Notes: generated by a model not told the origin, from the letters alone. A DNA stretch of 64,000 nt from Bradyrhizobium sp. PSBB068 (GCA_016839165.1 CP069301.1:68592-132591), one strand, 5' to 3'. Positions 15,185-24,213 are shown, counted from the first letter of the stretch. Numbers and translations are program-made.

Positions 15185-16651
15185 TTAATGGCCGCCGCCC
15201 CCGCCGGCCTGGGCGGTGGTGGTCTGACGGGGTTGGTTCTGGGACTCTCCGGAGCCGCCGCCGTTGACGACCGTCTGAAGGTCGGACTGGGCGAACCAGA
15301 AGTCTCGCTTGGCCTCGATTCCGGCGCGCAGCGATGCGATGCGCTGGCGCGCCTCGGTCAGCAGCGCGAAAACGTCGATCTGCATGCTCGAGAAGCGTAG
15401 CTGCATCTCTTCGGTGATGATCTTGCGCAGCGGCAGCACTTCACGCTGGTACTGGCCGGCGATTTCGTAGGTCGACCTGTAGACGCGGTAGGCGTCCCTT
15501 GCCTCAGAACGTACGTTGATCGCCTTTTCGGTCAGGCGGTTGAACGACTTATTGTAGGTCTCGGCAGCCTGCCGGACCCGCACCTCGCCGCCGTCGAAGA
15601 TCGGAATCTGGAACTGGATGTCGAAGCCGCGTTCGCGGAAGGGCGCACTTTCGGGATCGCGCGTCTTGCGGTCGATCCCCGCCACATCGAGGAGCGTCAC
15701 GAACCGGCTCGCTTCCGTTAGATTGAGAGATTTCGCGAGGGCGTCGAGTTCGATCCGCGCGATCTGCAGGTCGATGCGGTGGCTGACCGCATCGACCTCG
15801 ATCAACGGGAGCGCCGAGGGATGCCGGGGCAACGCCGGCAACGTGCCGGGAATCCGGAAGGCCAGGTCGCTTCCCCAAAGCCCCATCAGACGCGCGAGGC
15901 GTTCCCGCGAGCTCGCCGCCTCCTGGCGTATCGATCCGAGTTCGGCCGTGGTCTCGGCATAGAACACCTGCTCGCGCGCCTGGTCGAGCTTGTTGAGCGA
16001 TCCGGTCTGGCCGAGTTTGAGGGCTAGTTGGGCCGTGGATTCCGCGGTGGATTTGGCGTCCGCGAGAAGTCCGATGAGTTCGTTGGCGGCGACCGCGCGG
16101 TAATAGGACCGTCTGACTTCCGCGGCGAGCCGCAGCGTCTCGAGGGCGGCCCGCAACTGCGCCTGCCGGAAACGTTGACGTGCGATTTCCGAGCGGAACG
16201 GCAGGGTGGCGAGCGCCAGAATGTCGCCGACGACCTGCCGTTCGATCTCGACGGCTCCGTTGCCCGATATTCGCGAAATCGAGAACGTGGGATTGGGCGG
16301 CAGGCTCTCCTGGACGAGGTCCGCTTCCGCCAGCGCCAGTTCGTTGTAGGCCGCCTGAAGGCCCCGGTTGCTGAGGAGCGCGACCTGGACCGCGGTTTCG
16401 ACGTTCAGGGTCCGGCGCAGCAGCCGCTTGACCGCATCGTTCGCGACCACGACATCGTCGGCGGTCCGGATCGAGATCACGTCCTTCTTGATGGTGCCGC
16501 CGGCGATGTCGGCCACCGCCGTCATGCCGCCGTCCGGAGAGAACGTTGCGCAACCCGAGAGCAGCAGCGCGGCTGACAGCGACGATAACGCCGTTCTGGC
16601 CCCGGTGGCGCCCGTCGCGCGTCGCAGTCGGATGAAAAGTGTTTCTGTCAT
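15185..16651 (-). CDS. TolC-family outer-membrane protein (lipoprotein-like)
   Basis: 488 aa. A signal peptide ends in a lipobox-like LLLSGCATF (Cys about 34). TolC-type helical hairpins follow: LNVETAVQVALLSNRGLQAA, QESLPPNPTFSISRISG and, in the second repeat, GFDIQFQIPIFDGGEVRVRQ. The C-terminus is Gly/Gln-rich and probably disordered. It differs clearly from the other TolC protein at 569-1813, which lacks the lipobox. In copper loci such proteins sit between CopA oxidases and a small lipoprotein, as here. It starts 9 bp after the upstream lipoprotein gene, so it is co-transcribed. Confidence 0.9.
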   Translation of the reverse strand: MTETLFIRLRRATGATGARTALSSLSAALLLSGCATFSPDGGMTAVADIAGGTIKKDVISIRTADDVVVANDAVKRLLRRTLNVETAVQVALLSNRGLQAAYNELALAEADLVQESLPPNPTFSISRISGNGAVEIERQVVGDILALATLPFRSEIARQRFRQAQLRAALETLRLAAEVRRSYYRAVAANELIGLLADAKSTAESTAQLALKLGQTGSLNKLDQAREQVFYAETTAELGSIRQEAASSRERLARLMGLWGSDLAFRIPGTLPALPRHPSALPLIEVDAVSHRIDLQIARIELDALAKSLNLTEASRFVTLLDVAGIDRKTRDPESAPFRERGFDIQFQIPIFDGGEVRVRQAAETYNKSFNRLTEKAINVRSEARDAYRVYRSTYEIAGQYQREVLPLRKIITEEMQLRFSSMQIDVFALLTEARQRIASLRAGIEAKRDFWFAQSDLQTVVNGGGSGESQNQPRQTTTAQAGGGGGH

Positions 16652-16660
16652 GGCGTCCTC

Positions 16661-16951
16661 CTACTGCTCGGATTTGGGCGTGGGAGTTACGCGCTGGTTC
16701 TGTTCTTTCCAGCCGGATGGCGCGGTCGGCCGCATGCTTGTGTAGGGCGCGATGCCGGAGCGGTAGCTGACGCCGGCGACCGGCACGTTCGGGTCGGCCG
16801 GATCCGCACCGACGAGCGGAACGGTCGGAATGCATCCCCCGAGCGACCACGTCGCGGCGGTCATCCCCACGATTGCCCGAAATCTATTGCCTAATATCCT
16901 CTTCACCACCGACCGGACGGCGGCGAGAATCGCCCCAAGCTGCGCAAACAT
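16661..16951 (-). CDS. Small putative lipoprotein
   Basis: 96 aa. A basic N-terminus and hydrophobic stretch end in WSLGGCIPTVPL, a fair lipobox. A short Pro-rich mature part follows (GADPADPNVPVAGVSYRSGI, then TAPSGWKEQNQRVTPTPKSEQ). ATG 16951 has AGGAAAAG at the right distance; an upstream ATG at 17005 would add an unlikely 18 residues. It is immediately upstream of the TolC-like gene. This kind of short lipoprotein recurs next to TolC and multicopper-oxidase genes in related copper islands, but I know of no assigned function. Confidence 0.65.
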   Translation of the reverse strand: MFAQLGAILAAVRSVVKRILGNRFRAIVGMTAATWSLGGCIPTVPLVGADPADPNVPVAGVSYRSGIAPYTSMRPTAPSGWKEQNQRVTPTPKSEQ

Positions 16952-17023
16952 TATCTTTTCCTGAACTGACGATGGACCACAGGCGCGCGAGCCCTCGACA
17001 GGCACGGCACCGCGTAGCTTCGA

Positions 17024-17527
17024 TCAGGTCAGGAAATGGGGGGGGCGATAGTGCCGGGGGGGAGCCTTGTCGGCGACGTTCAGGTAACCTTCGACTTCGC
17101 AAAGCGCCGTCGGAGCGGAAGGCGTCACGATGTCGACGACCTTCGCCGGAAGAGCGGTCACGCACATCAGCCCGCAGCACTCCCCGCCGGATTTATGCGG
17201 AGCTTTTTCGGGAGCCGACTTCGAATCCGATGCCACCGACATCGAATGGTCACCGCCGCCGGAATGTGCCGGCGCAGCGGCATGATCATGGATCTGGCCG
17301 TCGTCGTGCAAATGTTGCGGCTCGGAATGGACATGAACCATTCCGGGAACGTGGTTCTCGTCCGTCAGGCACGGCGCGGGCGCGTGGACGCCGGGCAGCG
17401 CGTAGGAGATCGTCGGCGCCAGTACGCAAAGCAGATAGGCTAGGGCTACCAGCCACCCTGCCCTTGTTCGCTTCGTTCTGGTCAACCGGACGACCATGCA
17501 GACATCAACGCCTTTTCGCACCAACAC
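17024..17527 (-). CDS. His-rich exported protein of unknown function
   Basis: 167 aa as read from 17527; a start at the second Met (MVVRLTRTKRTRAGWLVALA) is also possible. After a signal-like helix, a His-rich region follows (GMVHVHSEPQHLHDDGQIHD, then HAAAPAHSGGGDHSMS). Further on there is a Cys pair in GGECCGLMCVTALPA, before a hydrophilic end RHYRPPHFLT. The layout resembles DUF2946-type proteins near copper genes. Binding of metal by the His-rich segment is inferred from composition. It is between csoR and the small lipoprotein gene on the same strand. Confidence 0.65.
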   Translation of the reverse strand: MLVRKGVDVCMVVRLTRTKRTRAGWLVALAYLLCVLAPTISYALPGVHAPAPCLTDENHVPGMVHVHSEPQHLHDDGQIHDHAAAPAHSGGGDHSMSVASDSKSAPEKAPHKSGGECCGLMCVTALPAKVVDIVTPSAPTALCEVEGYLNVADKAPPRHYRPPHFLT

Positions 17528-17581
17528 TCGGGAGCATAGCGGCGAAGATCGCGGCCGCCAAGATGGAACTTTTGGTGTCGC

Positions 17582-17857
17582 TCATCGGTCAGCCCGGCCG
17601 ATGACCGCCATTAATTCGGCGATCTTCTTCCTCTGGTCTGTTTTGTCGCCGCTCGCGATGGCGTGTTCGACGCAGTGGGAGACGTGGTCCCTCAGGACTT
17701 CCTCCTCGACCCGTCGCAGCGCGGCACGGACCGCCGAAATCTGCGTGACGATATCGATGCAGTAGCGCTCCTCGTCCACCATTTTGGAGAGGCCGCGCAC
17801 CTGGCCCTCGATCCGGCCGAGGCGTTTCTGACAGGATACCTTGATGTCTTTCCGCAT
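17582..17857 (-). CDS. csoR: CsoR-type copper-sensing repressor
   Basis: 91-aa all-helical CsoR/RcnR family (DUF156) repressor. The copper-CsoR fingerprint is visible: C33 (ERYCIDI), H58 and C62 (DHVSHCVEH), with spacings of +25 and +29 exactly as in mycobacterial CsoR (C36-H61-C65). The basic face needed for DNA binding is present ([13 protein letters not shown]). It is transcribed divergently from the CopA-type ATPase, and a near-palindromic G/C-tract operator lies between them, so it probably represses both the ATPase and the minus-strand copper genes until Cu(I) binds. Confidence 0.92.
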   Translation of the reverse strand: MRKDIKVSCQKRLGRIEGQVRGLSKMVDEERYCIDIVTQISAVRAALRRVEEEVLRDHVSHCVEHAIASGDKTDQRKKIAELMAVIGRADR

Positions 17858-17866
17858 GGGTCTTAT

Positions 17867-17887
17867 ATACCCCTACACGGTATGGGT
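17867..17887. promoter_or_regulatory. Probable CsoR operator
   Basis: ATACCCCTACACGGTATGGG is an imperfect inverted repeat (TACCC...GGTA with a G tract). It lies 10 bp upstream of csoR and 24 bp upstream of copA. The form fits known CsoR operators (TACCC/GGGTA halves). Assigned by position and pattern. Confidence 0.65.
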
Positions 17888-17910
17888 TGCAAGTAGGCAA
17901 GGAGCTCGAA

Positions 17911-20352
17911 ATGGCCAGCGAACAGAAGGCGATGTCCCGAGGCGGATGCGGATGCTCGTCAAAGGCGGTCGCCGCCGGTCCTGAAACGCCGGTCAAGAAG
18001 AGCGGGTGCTGCGGGGGCGGAGACGCGCACGACCATAATCATCACGCTGCGGGCAGAGCCGGCGTCGTAGACCCGGTCTGCGGCATGACCGTCGATCCCG
18101 CAACCAGCAAGCATCGCTTCGACTTCAGGGGCGTCACCTACCATTTCTGCTCGGCCGGCTGCCAAACTACGTTCGCCGCCGCTCCGGAGCGATACCTCGA
18201 TAAGGCGAACGCAGCGCCGCAGCACGCCGACGTCCCGGAGGGCACGGTCTACACCTGCCCCATGCATCCGCAGATCCGTCAGATCAGACCCGGAAGCTGC
18301 CCGATCTGCGGGATGGCGCTGGAGCCCGAACTGGTCAGCCTCGACGACCAACCCAACCCCGAACTGGCCGACATGACCTGGCGCTTCTGGGTGGGGCTCG
18401 CGCTGGCGCTGCCGGTCATTGTACTCGAGATGGGCGGCCATCTGGTCGGCAGCCACGGCTGGATCGACCAAAACCCCTCGAACTGGATCCAACTCGTCTT
18501 CGCCACGCCGGTCGTTCTCTGGGCCGGATGGCCGTTCTTCGTGCGCGGCTGGCAGTCGCTGGTCACCCGAAACCTGAACATGTTCACCCTGATTGCGATG
18601 GGCGTGGGCGTCGCCTTTGCCTACAGCGTCGTCGCCACCGTAGCGCCGGGCATCTTCCCGTCCGCATTCCGAAGCCACGGCGGCGCGGTGGCGGTCTATT
18701 TCGAGGCCGCTGCGGTGATTACCGTTCTGGTCCTGCTCGGCCAGGTGCTGGAGCTTCGAGCCCGCGAGGCCACCTCCGGCGCGATCAAGGCCCTGCTGGA
18801 TCTGGCGCCCAAGACCGCCCGCCTCGTCGACGAGAACGGGGCGGACCGAGAGGTCCCGATGGACGGCCTGAACGTCGGCGACAAGCTGCGGGTCCGGCCC
18901 GGGGAAAAGGTCCCGGTGGACGGCGTCATCATCGAAGGCCGCTCGTCCCTCGACGAGTCGCTGGTGACCGGCGAGTCCATGCCGGTCTCCAAGGAGAGCG
19001 GCGCCAAGGTGATCGCCGGCACCCTGAATCAATCGGGCGGGTTCGTGATGCGGGCCGAGAAGGTCGGCCGTGATACCCTTCTTTCCCAGATCGTGCAGAT
19101 GGTGGCGCAGGCGCAGCGTTCCCGCGCTCCCATCCAGCGTCTCGCCGACCAGGTCGCCGGCTGGTTCGTGCCGGCCGTGATTGCGGCGGCTCTCGTCGCC
19201 TTCGGCGCCTGGGCGCTGTTCGGCCCGGAGCCGCGGCTCGCGTTCGGACTGGTTGCGGCCGTGAGCGTCCTGATCATTGCCTGCCCTTGCGCCCTCGGAC
19301 TTGCGACGCCGATGTCGATCATGGTCGGCGTCGGACGCGGAGCCCAGGCCGGCGTCCTGATCAAGAATGCGGAAGCGCTCGAACGGATGGAAAAAGTCGA
19401 TACGCTGGTCGTCGACAAGACGGGAACGCTGACCGAAGGCAAGCCGAAGGTGGTCGACATCATCCCTGCGCAGGGATTCGACGAAGCGGAAATTCTGAAG
19501 CTTGCGGCGAGCGTCGAACGGTCCAGCGAACATCCGCTCGCCGACGCGATTGTCCGGGCGGCGAAAGAACGGAATCTGGCTCTCGCCGATGTCCAGGAGT
19601 TCGATTCCCCGACCGGCAAGGGAGTTACGGGTAAGGTCGGCGGCAGGTCGGTCCTGCTCGGCAACTCCAATTTTCTGAAATCCGCGGGCATTAAAACGCA
19701 ACTGTTGGAGACGCAGGCGGAAAAGCTGCGAGGCGACGGCGCGACGGTCATCAACGTCGCGGTCGACGGCAGACTCGCCGGCATTCTGGCAATCGCCGAC
19801 CCGGTCAAGGCGTCGACGCCGGATGCACTGAAGTTGCTGGCCGCCGAAGGCATCAAGGTCATCATGCTGACCGGCGATAACCGTACGACGGCAAGCGCGA
19901 TCGCGCGGCGGCTCGGCATTCCAGACGTCGAGGCGGAGGTGCTTCCGGATCAGAAGAGCGCCGTCGTCAGCAAGCTCCAGCAGGAAGGCCGCGTCGTCGC
20001 GATGGCGGGGGATGGCGTCAACGACGCCCCTGCCCTCGCGGCGGCGGACGTGGGAATCGCCATGGGTACCGGAACGGATGTCGCGATGGAGAGCGCCGGC
20101 GTCACCCTGCTGAAGGGCGACTTAGGCGGCATCGTCCGCGCCCGGCGTCTTTCTCAGGCGACGATGAGCAACATCCGGCAGAACCTGTTCTTTGCTTTCA
20201 TCTATAACGCGGCGGGAATTCCGATCGCGGCGGGCATCCTGTATCCGACGTTCGGATTGCTGCTCTCCCCGGTCATTGCCGCTGCCGCAATGGCGCTCTC
20301 GTCCGTGAGCGTTGTCGGCAACGCGCTGCGGCTGCGAGCGGTTCGGATATAG
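17911..20352 (+). CDS. copA: Copper-translocating P1B-type ATPase with YHS and metal-binding N-terminus
   Basis: 813 aa heavy-metal exporting ATPase. The N-terminus has Cys and His clusters ([26 protein letters not shown]), a YHS domain (51-98, [18 protein letters not shown]) and an HMBD-like motif ([20 protein letters not shown], about 114-). Eight membrane helices follow. The P-type signatures are CPCAL at about 458, DKTGT about 502, SSEHPLADA about 535, TGDN about 653 and [10 protein letters not shown] about 700. CPC and the SEHP motif place it in the Cu+ group. ATG 17911 has AAGGAG 7 bp upstream; a TTG at 17887 within the operator is unlikely. It is divergent from csoR. Confidence 0.94.
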   Translation: MASEQKAMSRGGCGCSSKAVAAGPETPVKKSGCCGGGDAHDHNHHAAGRAGVVDPVCGMTVDPATSKHRFDFRGVTYHFCSAGCQTTFAAAPERYLDKANAAPQHADVPEGTVYTCPMHPQIRQIRPGSCPICGMALEPELVSLDDQPNPELADMTWRFWVGLALALPVIVLEMGGHLVGSHGWIDQNPSNWIQLVFATPVVLWAGWPFFVRGWQSLVTRNLNMFTLIAMGVGVAFAYSVVATVAPGIFPSAFRSHGGAVAVYFEAAAVITVLVLLGQVLELRAREATSGAIKALLDLAPKTARLVDENGADREVPMDGLNVGDKLRVRPGEKVPVDGVIIEGRSSLDESLVTGESMPVSKESGAKVIAGTLNQSGGFVMRAEKVGRDTLLSQIVQMVAQAQRSRAPIQRLADQVAGWFVPAVIAAALVAFGAWALFGPEPRLAFGLVAAVSVLIIACPCALGLATPMSIMVGVGRGAQAGVLIKNAEALERMEKVDTLVVDKTGTLTEGKPKVVDIIPAQGFDEAEILKLAASVERSSEHPLADAIVRAAKERNLALADVQEFDSPTGKGVTGKVGGRSVLLGNSNFLKSAGIKTQLLETQAEKLRGDGATVINVAVDGRLAGILAIADPVKASTPDALKLLAAEGIKVIMLTGDNRTTASAIARRLGIPDVEAEVLPDQKSAVVSKLQQEGRVVAMAGDGVNDAPALAAADVGIAMGTGTDVAMESAGVTLLKGDLGGIVRARRLSQATMSNIRQNLFFAFIYNAAGIPIAAGILYPTFGLLLSPVIAAAAMALSSVSVVGNALRLRAVRI

Positions 20353-20563
20353 CTGAAAGAGTGCTGAATTGCCCCGCAGTGCGGGGAGCGCGATGACGCT
20401 GCATTCTCCTTTCCGACCTCATTGTCGGGGCCGGTCCGTACGAAGCGAAATATCTCGGACCTGGCCCAGACGGCTGTGCCAATTTCGCAATCCAGGGCGC
20501 GTCGGGGCAGAGGAACACCCGTGACGGGTCTTTCGACATTGATGCAGTAGAAAAGGTTCGACG

Positions 20564-21460
20564 ATGACAACCAAACTCGACTGCCTGGTAATCGGCGGTG
20601 GCCCTGCCGGCCTTACCGCTGCAATATATCTGGGCCGTTTTCGGCGCAATTTCGTCGTCGCGGACGCCGGTGCCAGCCGGGCCCTTTGGATTCCGAAATC
20701 ACATAATCATGCCGGCTTTCCGGAAGGAGTAACCGGCAGCGAACTGGTGGGCCGTATGCGCTCGCAAGCCGTGAAATATGGAGCGCGTATCGTTTCAGGC
20801 ACCGTATCCGAACTTGAGCACTTGCCGGACGGAACGTTTGAAGCAACACTCGAAGGCACACAAGTCAGTGCACAAACCGTCCTGCTCGCCACAGGCGTGA
20901 TCGACAAGGAGCCGGCGCTTCCTAACCTCTTCGATGCGGTTCAGAAAGGCCTCATCCGCCACTGCGGAATTTGTGACGGATACGAAGTGATCGACCACAA
21001 AATTGCGGTCATCGGCCATGGCGAAACCGGTCTCGGTGAAGCGCTTTTCCTGAGGACCTACACGGCCGACATCACGCTGTTCTCGCTGGGCGAGCCGCTA
21101 AGGCTCGATAGCGCGCAGCGGCAAAAAATGCATGCCGCCGGCATCAAGGCCGTCGAAGAGGCGGTCACGCAAGTCGAAATCGATGAGGGCAAGATCGTTG
21201 GGCTCACCATGAACCGTCACGGTACGCTTGCGTTCGATACCCTCTACTCGGCTTTAGGCTGTGCCCCGCGATCATCTCTAGCGGGCGCACTGGGAGCGGC
21301 TCTCGATAATCACTGCGTGGTTGCCGACGAGCACCAGCGAAGCACGGTCGCGAACTTTTTCGTTGCGGGAGACGTCGCGAAGGGTGTCGACCAAATCAGC
21401 GTCGCAATGGGACACGCTGCTGCCGCAGCAACAGCCATTCATAACTCGCTGCGCGAATAG
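20564..21460 (+). CDS. Thioredoxin-reductase-like FAD/NAD(P) oxidoreductase
   Basis: 298-aa flavoprotein of the TrxB family. The FAD motif LDCLVIGGGPAGLTAAIYLG is at residues 5-24. The redox-active pair is in RHCGICDGYE (about 134-137), where typical TrxB has CATCDG. The NADPH-binding segment (KIAVIGHGETGLGEAL) and the C-terminal FAD-contact motif (NFFVAGDVAKGVDQISVAMG) are present. It is shorter than TrxB and lies about 210 bp after the copper ATPase on the same strand. Protection of thiols during metal stress is a plausible role. A hairpin overlaps its stop codon. Confidence 0.85.
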   Translation: MTTKLDCLVIGGGPAGLTAAIYLGRFRRNFVVADAGASRALWIPKSHNHAGFPEGVTGSELVGRMRSQAVKYGARIVSGTVSELEHLPDGTFEATLEGTQVSAQTVLLATGVIDKEPALPNLFDAVQKGLIRHCGICDGYEVIDHKIAVIGHGETGLGEALFLRTYTADITLFSLGEPLRLDSAQRQKMHAAGIKAVEEAVTQVEIDEGKIVGLTMNRHGTLAFDTLYSALGCAPRSSLAGALGAALDNHCVVADEHQRSTVANFFVAGDVAKGVDQISVAMGHAAAAATAIHNSLRE

Positions 21461-21477
21461 CCCCTTCGTGGGGCTAT
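21457..21477 (+). terminator. Hairpin overlapping stop of the oxidoreductase gene
   Basis: ATAGCCCC-TTCGT-GGGGCTAT gives an 8-bp perfect stem beginning within the stop codon of the oxidoreductase. No T-run follows, so it may be a processing or stability hairpin rather than a full intrinsic terminator. Confidence 0.45.
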
Positions 21478-21580
21478 CGTCCAGGATCGGTGCCATTATC
21501 GTCAGGCCGATCAGGCACGGTGACGGCGCTGCTGCGCGCAGCCACGAAAGTGTGCACCGTCGCCGGACATAAGACCCCGC

Positions 21581-21886
21581 TCACCAGTGATGGTGATGAT
21601 GGCCGAAACCGCCGCCGAAACCGAAGCTGATGCCGGGACCGTAGCCATAACCGTATCCCGGACCGTAGGCATAACTAGAATAGCCGGGCTGCACGTAGTA
21701 GCGCCGCTGAACATACCGTCGGGAATTGTAGCACCGCCCGTACCTGTCGCAAATGAGGTGAACATTTTCCACGAGCGGTTCGGGCAGCGCAGCGGTGGTC
21801 ATCTTCGCCAAAGGAAGAGCCGAGGCGGGAGCGCATACCGCAATAGTTAACAGCGCCGCAGCGCCTATGAGCGGAAAACGAGACAT
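21581..21886 (-). CDS. Small exported Gly/Tyr/His-rich protein
   Basis: 101 aa: signal peptide (ends near ASA-LPLA), a short conserved segment VHLICDRYGRCYNSRRYVQR with two Cys, and then a low-complexity tail rich in Tyr and Gly ending in GFGHHHHHW. Such short periplasmic proteins with CxxxGxCY and a Gly-rich end are common in Bradyrhizobium-type genomes and have no known role. ATG 21886 follows a GGGGAGGAT ribosome-binding site and starts the signal peptide; an upstream GTG at 21982 is in frame but unlikely. The His-rich end could bind metal. Confidence 0.7.
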   Translation of the reverse strand: MSRFPLIGAAALLTIAVCAPASALPLAKMTTAALPEPLVENVHLICDRYGRCYNSRRYVQRRYYVQPGYSSYAYGPGYGYGYGPGISFGFGGGFGHHHHHW

Positions 21887-22028
21887 AGGATCCTCCCCTC
21901 TTTGTAATCGTAGAGAGGAAAGCCGCCACTCCGAAATAAGTTCCCTCAGGCGGTTCGCTTCGCATGGAGGGAACTCCCTCACACGTCTCGCATTGGTTCA
22001 CGTGATCATCATTAACTCGGAGATGAAT

Positions 22029-22226
22029 ATGAACAGGGTGTTGCTCGTTATAGCGTTCGCCTTCGTCAGTTCTGCCGCTGCGGCTGTTGCCCTTCCGGTC
22101 GGAAGTCAACCTGGCATGACAAACGCCGGAGCCGAAGTTGTCCAGATTAAGCAAAAGAAGGCCAAAAGCGACGCGAAGAAAATGAAGGGCATGAAGGGCA
22201 TGGACCATTCCAAGATGAAAATGTGA
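22029..22226 (+). CDS. Small exported Lys/Met/His-rich protein
   Basis: 65 aa: signal peptide (MNRVLLVIAFAFVSSAAAAV), then a mature region ending in KKAKSDAKKMKGMKGMDHSK and MKM. The MKGM repeats match the C-terminal tail of the multicopper oxidase at 13801-15174 and suggest a metal (Cu(I))-binding peptide. GGAG lies 7 bp upstream of ATG 22029; ATG 22023 would touch the ribosome-binding site. A strong terminator follows at 22251. It is divergent from the gene at 21581. Confidence 0.65.
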   Translation: MNRVLLVIAFAFVSSAAAAVALPVGSQPGMTNAGAEVVQIKQKKAKSDAKKMKGMKGMDHSKMKM

Positions 22227-22250
22227 TTCACTTGCTCTCGGAATTCCATC

Positions 22251-22280
22251 GGGCGCGCCAAATGGCGCGCCCTTATTATA
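22251..22280 (+). terminator. Intrinsic terminator after the Lys/Met-rich gene
   Basis: GGGCGCGCC-AAAT-GGCGCGCCC is a 9-bp perfect stem with a T/A-rich end (TTATTATATA). It lies 25 bp after the stop at 22226. Confidence 0.85.
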
Positions 22281-22356
22281 TAAAACCGCTGACGCATCGG
22301 AATTTATGACGAGAAGACGAACTGATCGCTGCTGTAATTTTAGCCCCTAAACTACT

Positions 22357-22365
22357 CGCGCCTTG
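22357..22365. repeat. Left 9-bp target-site duplication of the IS256 element
   Basis: CGCGCCTTG immediately left of the IS; an identical copy flanks the right end at 23764-23772. Intact duplication implies a single, fairly recent insertion. Confidence 0.88.
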
Positions 22366-23763
22366 GAGCTATCGCCAAATCTTGGTGACGGCCGGGGCCG
22401 GTCAGGCGGCGGCGGTTGCGGGCTGACGATCAATCGGCTTTGCGATGACCTCGATCCCGTTGTTGAATGTCACACCGAGAACGAGTTTTGGCAACTGGTT
22501 ATGACCGTCGAGACGGCGCCAGCTTTTTTGGGCGCCCTCGATCAGTTTGAAGACCATCGTGAGCGCGGTCCTGTTGGATAGACAGCCCTTCGATCGGATC
22601 ATGCGGTGGCGCACGGTGGCGAAGGTGCTTTCAATGGGGTTGGTGGTCCGTAAGTGTTTCCAATGCTCGGCCGGGAAGTCGTAGAATGCCAGTAGCGTAT
22701 CTCGATCCTTGCTCAGGCAGTCGGCCGCCTTGTCGTATTTCAACGCGTAGCTCTCGATGAATGCCTCGAACGCCAGTTCGGCGGCGGCCTTGGTTTCGGC
22801 CATCCAGACCTCCTGCAACGCGCGTTTGGCTTTCGGCTGCTGGCTCTTCGGCAACTTGGCGAGCACGTTCGCGGTCTTGTGCACCCAGCCGCGCTGCTCG
22901 CGCGTTTTCGGCCAGACCTCACCGGCAGCCTTCCAGAACCCGAGGGCGCCATCGGCGATGACGAGCCGCGGGGGCACGTCGAGCCCGCGCCGCTTCAGAT
23001 CGAGCAGCAGATCGCGCCAGTCGTGCGCGCTCTCGCGGGCGCCATCGGTGAAGCCGACCAGTTCCTTGCGGCCTTCCGGCGTCGCGCCGATCAGCACGAG
23101 GATGCACTGCTTTTCGTCCTCCAGGCGTGCTTCGAGATGGATGCCATCCGCCCAGATGTAAACGTAGCGCTTCGCCGACAGATCGCGCTTCTGCCAAGCG
23201 GCTTGTTCGTCGAACCAGCCGTCCTTCAGGCGGCCGATGGCCGATGCCGACAACCCGGCAGCATCATTGCCGAGCAGTGCCGCCAACGCTATACCCTTCA
23301 GATAAAGGATCGGCAGCAGCGTCTCGATCGACTTCGACCGGCGCATGTAGGGCGGCAGGATCGACGGCGAGAACCGGATGCGCCCTGGATCGGCGGCGGC
23401 GGCTTCGCGGTCACGCACACGCGGCTGGCGGACGGCGACCGGACCGATACCGGTCATCACTTCGCGCTCCGGCAGATGACCGTGGCGGACCACCCGCTGC
23501 TGGCCGTCCCCGGTCTTCAAATCTGCATGCTTGTCGAGGAAGTCCGCGACCTCGGCCTCGACCGCCTTGGCAAGCAGCGCACGGGCTCCGTTGCGTAAGA
23601 TTCCGGTGAGTTGATCGTCGAAGAATCCTGGCTGAATCAGCTTGATAACGTTATCCTGTGGCACGGCATATCGCTCCTTCGGTGGAGAAGTGGAGGCGTC
23701 AAGCACCCCCACGATATGCCGCCTTTCCGATTCCCACCGTCACCAACTTTCGGCGATAGCCCC
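22366..23763 (-). mobile_element. IS256-family insertion sequence, intact
   Basis: 1398-bp element with 26-bp imperfect terminal inverted repeats. The left end begins GAGCTATCGCC, the right end reads GGGCTATCGCC when inverted, and both end in TTGGTGACGG; 22 of 26 positions match. Both sides carry the same 9-bp duplication. It encodes one transposase on the minus strand. It sits between the small Met-rich gene and the broken merF-like gene, exactly at the border between the copper and mercury loci, and interrupts no recognisable gene. Confidence 0.92.
22402..23664 (-). CDS. IS256-family (mutator-type) transposase
   Basis: 420 aa DDE transposase. N-terminal part has the helical DNA-binding region (LLAKAVEAEVADFLDKHADL). 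Catalytic residues are in IWADGIHLEARLEDEKQC (first D), LVIADGALGFWKAAGEVWPK (second D) and the later Glu in the LQEVWMAETKAAAE region. TTNPIESTFATVRHRMIRSK is the C-terminal IS256 signature. I prefer the GTG start at 23664 (VPQDNVIKLIQ) with AAGGAG 9 bp upstream, because relatives begin there; a start at 23712 is also open. The frame is intact, so the element is probably active. Confidence 0.93.
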   Translation of the reverse strand: MPQDNVIKLIQPGFFDDQLTGILRNGARALLAKAVEAEVADFLDKHADLKTGDGQQRVVRHGHLPEREVMTGIGPVAVRQPRVRDREAAAADPGRIRFSPSILPPYMRRSKSIETLLPILYLKGIALAALLGNDAAGLSASAIGRLKDGWFDEQAAWQKRDLSAKRYVYIWADGIHLEARLEDEKQCILVLIGATPEGRKELVGFTDGARESAHDWRDLLLDLKRRGLDVPPRLVIADGALGFWKAAGEVWPKTREQRGWVHKTANVLAKLPKSQQPKAKRALQEVWMAETKAAAELAFEAFIESYALKYDKAADCLSKDRDTLLAFYDFPAEHWKHLRTTNPIESTFATVRHRMIRSKGCLSNRTALTMVFKLIEGAQKSWRRLDGHNQLPKLVLGVTFNNGIEVIAKPIDRQPATAAA

Positions 23764-23772
23764 CGCGCCTTG
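23764..23772. repeat. Right 9-bp target-site duplication of the IS256 element
   Basis: CGCGCCTTG, identical to 22357-22365. Confidence 0.88.
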
Positions 23773-23792
23773 CTGGTTTCTCCTGCACCCTC

Positions 23793-23831
23793 AGAGCCGG
23801 AAGGTGAAATCCGAAGTTCCCTTCCGGCTCT
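23793..23831. terminator. Long hairpin between the IS and the merF-like remnant
   Basis: AGAGCCGGAAGG and its exact complement CCTTCCGGCTCT form a 12-bp stem with a 15-base loop. It is about 40 bp beyond the end of the minus-strand merF-like gene and could terminate it. No clear T-run follows in either direction. Confidence 0.5.
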
Positions 23832-23870
23832 CAAAATTACTCTTCAACCCAGTTCCGACCAGAACCGGCT

Positions 23871-24165
23871 CTAATCGTGGCGGTCGTCATGGCGATCACC
23901 GTGGCGAGTGTCGTGGTGAATGTCGTCGTGATGAGTATCGTGATGGTCATCACGATCTACTCGCACAACCGCATGGTCATCAACAAGACGCCGACTAGCC
24001 CGAGAGCGATGAATACTGCCCGGGATTGCGAAATAGAGGGACTTGAAAAGCCACGACAGGAGCCCCGCGGTCCCGGCCGCGCCCAGCGGCGCTGACGAGA
24101 ACAGGCCCGCCGCAGCACAGCACCGCGAGCATGCGGGCAATTGCACCTATGGTGCGTTCGTTCAT
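23871..24165 (-). pseudogene. Broken merF-like mercury transporter gene with His-rich tail
   Basis: A two-helix MerF-like protein can be read only by joining frames. From ATG 24165: MNERTIGAIARMLAVLCCGG PVLVSAA, with the vicinal CC of MerF/MerT in helix 1. It continues in a second frame as LGAAGTAGLLSWLFKSLYFA IP, then a third frame as AVFIALGLVGVLLMTMRLCE. A further shift would add an Asp/His-rich tail (DRDDHHDTHHDDIHHDT) ending at 23871. Two or three frameshifts mean a decayed gene or sequence errors. A MerR-type promoter site at 24214-24244 points at it. Family identity is inferred from topology and the CC motif. Confidence 0.6.
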
Positions 24166-24213
24166 GGTGCCACGCCTCTCCGGGCCGGTCCACTCCTGTG
24201 GCCGTTCAGAAAC

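Noticed and set aside
17959..19701. Minus-strand open frame of 580 codons
   Set aside because: Antisense to the copper ATPase, whose motifs are complete; composition (Arg/Gly/Asp/His-rich) is that of a shadow.
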